From: Hymenochaete sp. R1 | Taxonomy: Eukaryota; Basidiomycota; Agaricomycetes; Hymenochaetales; Hymenochaetaceae | DNA length: 64,000 nucleotides | Assembly: GCA_019400425.1 (NCBI GenBank) | Contig: JAFREE010000048.1 | Coordinates: 89,816-153,815, forward strand | Reading direction: 5' to 3' | Program-made: the position numbers and the translations under genes | Notes under the pieces: model-generated | What the model was told of the DNA's origin: nothing | What the model saw: the letters and a program-made list of their open reading frames with translations, nothing else | Databases searched by the model: none | Shown: in pieces, positions 45,491 to 55,841 of the stretch | Position numbering within the stretch: position 1 is the first letter of the stretch | Layout of the letters: each line of letters starts with the position of its first letter

Positions 45491-47762
45491 GGTTGGATTG
45501 AACTAGAAAGTGGGGACAGAAATGAGTAAGGAGAGCGACAGTGAGGAGAGTGGTTGAATATATAAGAGAAAGAAGACAAAGAAGGACAATGTGGTCGAGA
45601 AGAAAGAAAGAGAAAGAGAATGGAGAGAAGAGAAGAGGAGAATTGATGAAAAGGAAGGACGAGAATGAAATGAAATGGAGAGGAGAGGGGGAGAATGTGC
45701 GTTGCCGTGTTGAATGAACGTACCAGTCCTTTAAACGCTTGATGTCTCTCGAAAGCAAAGTCAAGAGATGTTAAAAGCAAAGTTGTTATTGTCGTCGTCT
45801 GAATCAGTTCCGTTCCTTCAAAGAACTCGAGAGCGAGAGTGCGCAAAGTGCGAGATGAAGAAGGGAGAGAGAGCACGGAGCGGAAGGGAAAAAATCGAGT
45901 GCGGAAGGAGGAAAGGAGTGAGAGAGAAGGAGAGGGGGGGAGAGTATATAGGGACATGCGGGAGGGAGTGATTACGTACACATAGCCCATCCCATCCAAT
46001 CCAATCAGACACTCTCGATCGATTTCCCTTCCCTTCTCGCGACCTTTTCGCATCCACTCCCACTCTCGCCCTCGGATATCTTGGTCCGGCTATCCACGCG
46101 CTTCTCCTCCCCCTCATCTATATCCGGTAATATCCCTCGCGTGTCCAGGCCCTTCTTTCTTCTTTTCTTTTCTTTTCTTTTCTTTTCTTTTTTCCTTTTT
46201 TCTTTTTTGATTTCTGTTTCTCCGCGCTGTGCTGCGCTCTCCGGGGGTCCTGTTCCCCTTCCTTAGGCGTCTTCCGTTTCAGGTTAGTCCGTTCCTTTGA
46301 TTGGATTGGATGACACTACACTACACCATATCCATGCACCACAACACACAACAACCTACTCCCCAACCCGGTAGCGGCTATCCACGGTCCGCCCGCTCAC
46401 TCACCACGGCCGTCCCTTTTCCAATCGCAATTTCATTCAGCTCTGAACTCAGCGCACGCCCCTCTCCGCATCTTTCCCAGTCCCAGTTCAAGCCCTAATC
46501 CTAAACTTTTTTGTCTCTATATCTACCTCTGTGTCTGAAATTCTCCCATCCACCTACGTACATGCATATGGGACATACCTCATCCCGTCCATCCACACAG
46601 TGACACACTCCCGATAGGTAGATAGATAGGTACATATGTCTCGTCTCCATCCCCATGACAAAATTTATCGACAAATCGCTTACCGTCTCCCGCCTACTGC
46701 ACCCAACGCACAACGCGCAACCGCACAACACACGGAAACACGTTCGCCCGGCCCATACTAGTACTCGTCGCTTCCCTTCCCTTCCTTCAAGCTCTCCGTC
46801 CCCGTCAATTTTGCCGTTACCCCCCCCCCCTCCCCCTCTTTACGTCCTCCTCCTATTACTTCCTAAAGCTTCTTCTGCTTCTCCTTCTGCTGCTTCTCTC
46901 GCGTTTCCTCTCTTCTCCTCTTCGTCGTATATGTATATTCTATCTCTCCGAACTTTTAGCCAGCCCCCTCCTTCCTTGTTCTTATTCTTGTCCCGTCTCA
47001 CTTCCCTCCCTCCCCCTCCCCGGACGAATCGGAAAACATATCGTACCGTACCGACGTTGAGGCATGGTGTTCTCAGTCGGCGAAATAGTTGAACTCGACC
47101 TCAAGGCTGCTCTTCTCTTTCACCACTTCTGCTTCCACTACTTCTCTTCTCTTCTTTTCTTGTCTTATACCAATCCCAGCCCCGGCCCCAGCCCCAGAGA
47201 CAGTTCCAGCGACACTGCCGGCTACCAGGTGCCAGGTACGCGCCCACCGAAAAAAACCAAAAAGAAGGAGAAAGCGGATGGATGAAACTGAAACGAAGAA
47301 AGAAAGAAAGAAAGAAAGATCCCGAAAAGCGAGAGCGAGAGCGACAAATATGTCGTGTCCACCCATCCACCCACCCGACGGACGTTGTACAGCGACGGAA
47401 TCGCCCCCGCCTCCGTCGTCGCTCGTCGGCTGCGTTTCCGAGTTCGAGACGCTCTTCGTCTTCGTCCAGTCGTAATTCGCAGTACCCAGTTCTCAGTCCC
47501 CAGTCCGAGAATTTAGAGTTTTCTTGACTTGAAAGTTCGTCGCGTCCAACGACGAGGATTAGCCGTCCAGCCATCCATCGTTCCCCGTTCCCCGCTCGTT
47601 CGTTCGTTCGTTCGTTATCTCGACCCCTCCGACCCTCCGAGTCGTCGGTACATGCGCTATACGCATACGCATACGCGCGGGTAGGGGTAGGGGTAGGGTG
47701 TCTTCGTCTTCCTCTCCCCTCCCCCTCCGTGGGACTGTCTGTCTGTCTGTCAGTCCGTCTGC

Positions 47763-47789
47763 GGTACTGGTACTGGTACTGGTACTGGA
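47763..47789. repeat. TACTGG hexanucleotide microsatellite
   Basis: Four units of TACTGG. The unit is a variant of the ACTAGT/ACTGGC core dispersed through the region. Confidence 0.85.
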
Positions 47790-47885
47790 TTATACGTGGT
47801 CCGTGTCCTGCGTACTACGGTACTATGGGACATAAGACACAAGATTAACATCCTGCATATGCCAGTGGGTCTCGGTCTCGGTCTC

Positions 47886-47939
47886 GTATCCTTATCCCTA
47901 TCCTTATTCTTATTCTTATCCTTATCCTTATCCTTATCA
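47886..47939. repeat. CCTTAT/TCTTAT hexanucleotide repeat
   Basis: About nine units alternating between CCTTAT, CCCTAT and TCTTAT. Confidence 0.8.
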
Positions 47940-48357
47940 TGACACCTGCATCGGTATTCACATTAATATTGGCATTTCACACTGACGCTGACGCTGACAA
48001 GCATTTCGTATTTCGTATTTCGTATCTCTTCCAAGTACTAGTCCTAGTATTAGTATTTCATATTAGTATCAGTATCAGTATTACTATGTGTTACGAAGAA
48101 CGTGCCAACCCCGCCCACCTGGCGACTGCTCAGCTGTTCAGCTGACCCCACGCACCCACGACGGACTAATACAAAACAAAACACGAACAAAATGAAATGA
48201 AATGAAATAAATATTGAGAAAAAACGGCGGGGAAACTGAGCTCCGTGATCCCGAGCCCCAGCCTGTGAGTACCTACCAGTGCTACCTACTCTTCCGAAGC
48301 TCCCCACACCCCCACTGGCACGCAACGCACGACGCACGACGCACGACGCAGTTCGAT

Positions 48358-48452
48358 TTAATGTCAATGTTAATGCCAGTGTTAATGTCAATGTTAATGT
48401 TAATGTCTATGTTAGCGTTTAATGTTAATGTCAATGTTAATGTTAATGTTAC
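48358..48452. repeat. AATGTT hexanucleotide repeat
   Basis: About 15 units of AATGTT with variants (AATGTC, AATGCC), the longest tandem array in the window. A CACTGGCA-type octamer (TGCCAGTG, 48374-48381) is embedded in it. Confidence 0.85.
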
Positions 48453-49611
48453 GCAGCTCCCCTCACCCTCGCCTCGCCGTGGCCGTAGCTGAAGCTGAAT
48501 GAATCCGTGGCTGAAGCCGAATCCGTGGCTGAATGAGTCCGTGGCCGTGCAGTGTAGCGCTCTCCCCAGCCCCAGCCCCAGCTCCGTCATGATATCCCGT
48601 TTCCTCCCGCACCGCACCGCACTACCGCACCGCACCACCACACCCCCGGTTTCCCCACACCCAACACCCACACCCGCGCGCGTGCCCCTTCCCTTCCGTT
48701 TCGATTCGTGCCAATCACAATATTAATCACAATCCCCACCGACCGACCTCTGACTCTGACTGGCCTCACTCCGAACCAAACTGGACTCGGAGAACCGGGG
48801 ATTCGGGGACTCCTCTTAACCTCAGTCTTAGTAACAGTAGCAGTACTGGTGGGAGTAGCCCTCCAACCAACCAACCAGCCACTGGCAGCCAGTTCGCTTA
48901 TCGCTCATACCAGTACTAGTGTGTATAGGTTTAAGTACAAGTAGGTATAGGTTCACCGTGCCGCTTGTGCGCTTATACTAAGTACTAAGTACTAGTACTG
49001 GTAGTAGTAGGCGCTCGTGGGTCCCAACTACCGACCGACTGACTGACCGACCCACAGCCGGTTCCTTGAGCTACCGCAGCCTGAGCTAAGAAAAGTTTGT
49101 ATCCGCCATCCGCCAGAGGTCCAGGTCCCGGGGTGGAGGATACAGGCTAGAGGAGCTACCGTTCTTCCAGGTCGAGTCGAGGTGCACTTCGGTTATGAAT
49201 GATCGAATGCTTGGACGCTTGGAGTCGGACGCTCGAATGGTCAGCTGCGGCTGCGGTACCCAGACTGCTAGTACTGGTTGCTGGCGATGACGAATGACGA
49301 CATGACGACATGAAAGTCGAAAATTGGAAAATCGAAAATTGGAAAAATCGAAATTGAAAGGCGAAAATTGAAAATTGAAACCGAAAATTGAAAACGATAA
49401 GAAAGAGGGGAAGGGGTGAAAGGAAACGGATAGAGCCGGCTAAAGAAGGGAAGGAAGGAGCGAGCCTTGCAGATCTAGAGACTAGTACTTACTAAAATAA
49501 ACATTAACATTAACATTGTCATTATGCACACATGCACGCACGCACGCACGTATGACGACTCGGATGCCTGATGCATGAAGACGAAAAAAAAAACAAGAAA
49601 TCAAATCTCCG

Positions 49612-49638
49612 TCCACATCCACATCCACATCCACATCC
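49612..49638. repeat. CCACAT hexanucleotide microsatellite
   Basis: Four and a half perfect CCACAT units. Confidence 0.85.
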
Positions 49639-50778
49639 TAAACGTAATCGGAGTCGCAGAAACGAAAACTCCGTCCGGAGAGGACTGTCCGAGAGAGGCC
49701 TAAGACTCTGCCAGTGAGGCGTTGGAACTTGGAGGGGAGGCCCCAACGGGAGAGGGGCGGGGAACCGAAGACCATTATGATTATTAAAATTAAAGAGCTA
49801 TTGGAAGACTCGAAAGGCTCGAGCGGCGGTCCGAGTCCGAGCCTGAGTCCGAGTCTGAGTCTGAGTATTTGAAATGCGGAGAAAAAGAAGAGGCATCAAG
49901 CAATGCAATGCCAGTGGGAGGCCAAGCCAAGCCAAAAGCTAGAAGCTAGAAACTAGAAGCCAACCGACGTCCGTATGTACGTGTAGAAGGGGGGAATTTG
50001 GAATTGAGGAGAGAAAGGGTCTGAGTCGAAGACAAAAACTTGAAGGTGATCGAGTGAGTGAGCAGCGCTCAAACTCCACTCACACCTCACACCTCGTTCG
50101 TTTTTTTTCCTTCTACTTCGTCGACTCGTCCAATCCACGTCGACTCTCGTTCGAACCCACTAACTGACCTGACTATCAGCGGTATTGGACGGCGTCCGCC
50201 CGGTGATCAAACCAGAGCATCCCCACACCTTCCTCCTCCTCCTCCTCCACTTCTTCCCCACACTCATACATTCAATCATGATCGTGGCTTGCCGTATTCG
50301 GGGGTCCAGTGGGGAGCGTCAGGGGCAGGAAGCACGAAAAAGGAGAACCTGAGCTCTGCAAATCATGTTATGCGTCTCATATACATCAATAGACATTGAT
50401 GCAGACCCGGCTGCATACATGTGGATGCCCTCCTTGATGACATTAATATTAATATCAGTATTCGTGCTGGGACGTGTGTAATGTAATCGTGCGTGGTGGT
50501 CGTATCGTATCGTATCAACGATCAACGGTGGTCCCAGGATAAGTCCTTCGAACCGAGTGGCTGTATGCTATATATACCACTGCGCCCGGGCACGACGACG
50601 CCATGGCCCCGGATAGGCTCAGGCTGTTGTTCGACTTGTTGTTATAACTTTTTTTTTCGGTGTGTTCGGTGTGGGGCCAACGCTCACTGCCAGTGGCAGG
50701 CTGTCGACACAGGTTTCCTCCGAGATCAATGATCAATGATCGATACTTGTGCAGCGACCGAGGTCGAATGGCGCATCA

Positions 50779-51513
50779 CTACCACTCCCGAGCTTTACGA
50801 CGAGGTGAGATGGGATGAGCTTTATTATTAGCTGAGGCTTGATCCAGACCTGGCGGCCACGGCTCAGCAACATGAATGCATTTCGAATGGATACGAGCGG
50901 ATAACACACACTGGCACTCACCTCGGCTCTCACTGGCAATCGTCTGCTCAACTCCTCGCATCATGGATCCAATCCGCGTCCGCACACAAGCCACCATCAA
51001 AATCAGACAGCAACCCAAAACAATTAAAACGATCCCGAATAGGACGCCCGGCACCTCTTGAGCACAGAAATGAATACGATAAGACCGCACTTGTAGTTAA
51101 TAGCCAACTGACAGTCGTGCTCGCAAGTTCGACGCAATAGGCAAGCCCGTGCGAACGCTTGATACGGACCCATCTGCCAACTTAATCGCGGTAGGCGGTA
51201 CCGGTGTACTGAGAAGTACGTCTAGACAGATCGAAAGCCCGCACCAGTCGCAGAGCCCAGAAAGACAAAGACGAAGACGGACGAAAGGAAGGAGCCTGAG
51301 CGCCGCAATCCCGTTCATACCCGACAAGCCAAGTCGGTCATGTCGAATCGGTGCGTTTGGTGTTTCGGAGTCTGGCCGGTGATTTGGCGAATCGGAGTCC
51401 GAGAGAGGGGGAAGGAGGAGGGGTGCGGTGCTGCTATTAGGATGAGCGTTAGCTTTAACTTTAACTTTATCTCTGACTCCGACTCCTGACTCTGAACTTG
51501 AAGCTGTTAGCAT
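50779..51513 (-). CDS. Possible small single-span membrane protein
   Basis: Weakly supported. A minus-strand exon near 50930-51070 encodes RIHFCAQEVPG and then a strongly hydrophobic span, VLFGIVLIVLGCCLILMVAC, followed by basic VRTRIG and a good donor (GTGAGT). A possible last exon gives ANNKAHPISPRRKAREW and stops at 50779. An upstream frame with ATG at 51513 could supply the N-terminal part, but the junction between them is not resolved. It might instead be a chance hydrophobic frame. Confidence 0.33.
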
Positions 51514-53538
51514 ACGAGACGGTTGGATTCGTGAGCTAGAGTCTTAGAAGGTAGAAGGTTTTGCTTACTACACCAGCTAGAAAATTCTTTTCATAGCCTT
51601 TTCCGCCGCACCACACCGTACGCCATACCGCCGCAATCTCAACCTGACTTGCGATTCACTTGAAATCTGTCTCCGTGCGTGTGAACCTACGATCCGGCGT
51701 GTCAACGAATTGACGCCCTATGACCGTCCAAACAAGGTTTCGTCTCTGGGAACTACGGACGGACGAACGTGTATTGTATTGATAGCAGGTTTGAGTTCGA
51801 TGAGATAGGCGCCCAGCCCAGCGGCTGGTTTGACAACTTGAACGGTATCATCGAGCGATAAGTCACAAGAGCCGCCGCACCGCCGAAGTAAGCTGATTCG
51901 GCTGGCTGGTGACCGTTCTCTTGTTTCGTGTCTTTATACAACATTTGTGAAATCTGGTCCGTGACGGGAACGAACCTGCCACTCGTCCATTAATTGTTCG
52001 TGATCCGGCCGTTTGTTGTTTGTTGCTCAGCTCCTTATTATCGTCTTATCGATGAAACTGCGTGCCATATGACGTGGGCTGTGCTAGGATGAGCTGGCTG
52101 CAGTGGAGGTATATACGCATGTGGTCGATCAGAGTTTGGTCAGTCGGGTTGGGTTTCCAAATGTGCTTATTGTTCATTTTGCAGCGTCTGTGAGATGCAG
52201 TGTCTGGCGTCTCTTCCCTCTTTCGTTCCCCATTCGAACATCGTTTTTATGTACTGGTGCGTAAGTTGTTAGTCTTAGTCTTGGTATTGATCGATATTTT
52301 CTCGTCTCCCATCGATAATTGGCGATGGCGATGAATACGGACGATGTGGTGATAGTAAAAGGTAAGTATTAGTATTACTACTGGGATGAGTGAGTCATCG
52401 CAGACAGACTGGGATCCTCTCGGAGTTGTTCAGTGTTCATCCGTGTGCGCGGATGAATATTAGATAAGCATCACTCGGAGAACGGCCCTCTCAGCCTCTG
52501 GCACATCCCCACGTCGACAAGCACTCACTGGCAACCAGTCTAATTCAAGACAGTAACTCAAGCAAGATTTCTTCTCAGCTTTTCGAGCTCAACCCGGGCC
52601 GGGCCATCTCTGCCTCTTTCTTCTTCTCACAAAATAAATAACTCGTGCTGTACTGGTGCTATTTTTGTGTCTCGTCTCCGAGGTCAACCAATCGAAGCAA
52701 CCCGGTAACTTGATTTTCATTGCGCCTCTGGCACGTACCCCATGAACCTGTGGACCTTTAATGACGAGACTCTTTGGGTTCTTCGGGTTCCTTTGTTTGA
52801 TTGACTGCTGTGGCTGCCTGTGGCGCACGCGCGAGTCGGAGGGTCGACCTCGCGCACGCACGACAACAGCAGCGAAGGTACGACATCATCGGGGATTTGC
52901 AATCACCTTCATTCAATTTTATGAGTGAGTAATATCAATACTACTATGGCACCTTGATGTCGGTGATATTGCTGAATACTTATTTTAGTGTCTCCGAATA
53001 CGACTCGTAGCACCCGCTCGCGGAATCCGAGGACGAGCGACGACGACTCGGAGTTTTCGAGAGGCTTCGTGTTTCGCGTTCATCGCCGCCCAGGGGCCAC
53101 CGTAACCGTAACCCGTAATCATAAGTGTGACTGTTAGACCAAAATGAACGATAACTGAAAACCAGAGTCCCATGTCCGTGGCTCGGGAAGCTCAAGCTTG
53201 AGACTCTCAGTTCGTTTACTTCATTCGATTTTGAACGTACTCACTAAGCAGTCCGAGGCATCAGGGGCCGAGGATCCGGAGAAAGAGAAGGAAGAGACTT
53301 CTACCTGAATTGTAGATGCAATTTATACAAGAAACAGGTTACTATCGGCCCGGGTTTTTACTGCTGGTCCACGCTACACATAGTACCGAGGTTCGGTCGT
53401 TCTTAATCATACTGCGAGCAGCTGGACTCGGAAGCCTGCAGCGTGAGAGTCCTTTCTAATTGTGCTCTAATGCCTGGGACAACTCGGATGAATTTTCACA
53501 CTGACTGATCACTGGTCGTACCGGTTGTTCCTTAGTCT

Positions 53539-55741
53539 ATGACTACCACTGGCGTGGCTTACACTGACAACGGCATTGACAGCACGATGCATACAGGTTC
53601 GAATGCCACCAGTGGCTTACGATCAAAGTTGACCTCGTAGTAAGCCTCACCAGTATACTCCATCATACCCCCGAACACCACTACCCGGTTTACAGTATAC
53701 TCATACAATTATCATCTGCCCCCATCACGTTAGCGAAGATGACGAGTTCTCTCTCTTCCTTCGTAAAGCCTTCATCAAGGGAGCCGGGTATACAGACGAC
53801 GCCCTCAGCCGGCCCATCATCGGCATCATCGACACTTCGTCCAGCTTTAATCCGTGTCATGGAAACGTCCCAGCACTGATCAAGGCGCTCGAACGAAGTG
53901 TATTGTTGAATGGGGCGCTACCGATGGCGTTTCCGACGATCAGCCTTCATGAAAGCTTTGCGAATCCGACGAGCATGTATTTGAGGAACCTCATGGCAAT
54001 TGATACGGAGGAGATGGTTAGGGCACAGCCGATGGATGGAGTTGTTCTTGTGAGTGCTACAGATCATGCTTGAGATCCAAGACAAGGGATGGTCAGAGTA
54101 ATCAATAAGTATTACAACACAAGGTGGGAGGATGTGATAAAGTCCGTTCAGTCGTTTCAGTGAAGCAATGGCACCTAAATTGTCAGCTAGACCGTACCGG
54201 CACAGCTCATGGGAGCTATATCAGCAAACATCCCTTGCATCTCTCTCGTTACAGGACCTATGTTGACCGGATCGTACGAAGGCAAACGAGTCGGCGCATG
54301 CACGGACTGCAGAATGTATTGGAAGAATTACCGGGCCGGGGTGATCGATATTGAGGATATCGGTAAAGTCAATGATGAGTTGGTGCCATCGGTCGGGGTG
54401 AGTGATTGATTCTATTTTGTTTTGGTAGAATAAGCCTGACTTGGGAGTGATAGACGTGTGGCGTTATGGGTGAGCTCAGTGATGCTGGCACAGATAATTC
54501 CCATTCTGAATTGAAGCTTGGAAACAAATAAAATAACGAACGAATAAGGCACGGCATCAACAATGGCATGTTTACTTGAAGCGCTAGGCATGGCACCGCT
54601 GGGCTCAGCAACACCCCCAGCACCATCCTCTGCCCGTTTACGAGTCGCGGAGCAGACAGGATCCATCCTAGCCCAGATGCTCCAATCAACACGTTCAAAG
54701 GAACCGAGAAAACCACAAGATATTCTTACTCGGAAGTCATTCGAAAACGCCATCACAATGCTACACGCCATCGGAGGCTCGACGAATGCCGTCGTCCATC
54801 TCCTTGCAATCGCCGGTCGAGTTCCGGGACTGGGTCCATCTGTACCTCAGGAAGGAGGAGTGACGCTGTCGGATTTCGAAGAGATCGGGAAACGGACACC
54901 GTTGTTGGTGGATTTGAAACCTAGTGGAGACGCCTACATGGAGGATTTTCATCGTGCGGGCGGCGTGCCCGTCGTATTGAATGAATTAGTCAAAGGCAAC
55001 CTCATTCATCTTGATGCACCGACCATCGAAGCTTCAACGCTTGGCGAGGCTCTCGCAGCCTACAACGCGAAACACAGAGCCTTCCACCAAGAGATCGTCC
55101 GGCCATTGGCAAACCCCATCTACCCTAAAGCCTCTCTGGTCGTACTGAGAGGCAACCTTTCCCCTGCAGGTTGCATCATCAAAGCCTCCGCAGCTACCCC
55201 ATCTCTCCTAAAACACCGCGGTCCCGCAATAGTCTTCAATTCCACCGTTGATCTCGCAGCGCGCATCGATGCCCCGGACCTTCATGCAACACCCGACAGT
55301 GTCCTTGTCCTGCGAAACGCCGGTCCTGTTGGACATCCAGGAATGCCTGAAGCCGGCTTGCTCCCTATTCCACGTGTGTTGGCATCGCAGGGTGTGCAGG
55401 ATATGGTGAGGATCAGCGATGCGAGAATGAGCGGGACGGCACAAGGGACAGTTGTCTTGCACGTTGCGCCTGAGGCGGCGGTTGGAGGTCCAATTGCATT
55501 GGTGCGGGATGGCGATATGATTGAGATTGACGCTGATAAAGGTATCATATCAGTCGAAATGGACGGAGTCGGCGTTGAAGAAGAATTGGAGAGACGAAAA
55601 AATGAATGGCTTAAAGCGAAGACTGGGTTGTCGCAGAAGAAGAGAGGATACGCTGGGATGTACGAGAGATCCGTGGAACAGGCGGACTTTGGAGCAGACT
55701 TCAGCTGGTTAAAATCGGATCAAACTAAAGATGGCAATTAA
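53539..55741 (+). CDS. IlvD/Edd-family dehydratase (sugar-acid / dihydroxy-acid dehydratase)
   Basis: An iron-sulfur dehydratase that removes water from 2,3-dihydroxy acids. Exons are 53539-53636, 53734-54049, 54124-54141 (18 nt), 54191-54397, 54454-54469 (16 nt) and 54549-55741, giving 615 codons plus stop. The ATG has an in-frame TAG just upstream. Order of motifs: SGLRSKLTS, FSLFLRKAFIKGAGYTDDAL, SRPIIGIIDTSSSFNPCHGN, FPTISLHESFANPTSMYLRN, MDGVVLVGGCDK, TVPAQLMGAISANIPCISL, GACTDCRMYW, TCGVMGTASTMACLLEALG, AIGGSTNAVVHL, GHPGMPE and ISDARMSGTAQGTVVLHV. The Cys of GGCDK and of TCGVMG are expected cluster ligands. The FNPCHGN and HESFANPTSMYLRN blocks resemble the pentonate (arabinonate/xylonate) dehydratase branch more than valine-pathway Ilv3. 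Substrate is not proven. Confidence 0.93.
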
Positions 55742-55841
55742 CGTTATTACATTGTATACATCAAGGAGACCCGTGAACGAACTGAGTTGTACAGTAATGC
55801 CGACACCTTCCCAGCACAAAAAGGAACTTAGGTGGGACTCG

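Larger units (their letters stand above)
45491..53538. other. 8-kb gene-poor region with microsatellites and dispersed motifs
   Basis: The first few hundred bases are the pyrimidine-rich upstream region of the Ecl1-type gene. I find no supported gene apart from a possible small membrane protein at 50779-51513. From 47.8 kb CACTGGCA/TGCCAGTG returns (ten exact copies between 47860 and 52533), with ACTAGTAC at 46757, 48035, 48913, 48989 and 49481. Several hexanucleotide arrays lie here. The last kilobase should include the dehydratase promoter. Confidence 0.55.

Noticed and set aside
47680..47700. Telomere-like GGGGTA repeats
   Set aside because: Only about three units, not TTAGGG, and embedded in a region of many other simple repeats.
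48358..48452. CRISPR-like periodic repeat
   Set aside because: Contiguous hexamer units without spacers; a microsatellite in a eukaryotic genome.
52589..53195. Overlapping minus-strand frames, one with a hydrophobic stretch (VIVHFGLTVTLMITGYGYGG)
   Set aside because: Only an isolated hydrophobic segment; I found no joining exons or family resemblance, so it is not annotated as a gene.
28453..53538. Repeat-induced point mutation or transposon graveyard
   Set aside because: No strong AT shift, no TpA-rich decay pattern and no recognisable transposon protein remnants by eye.
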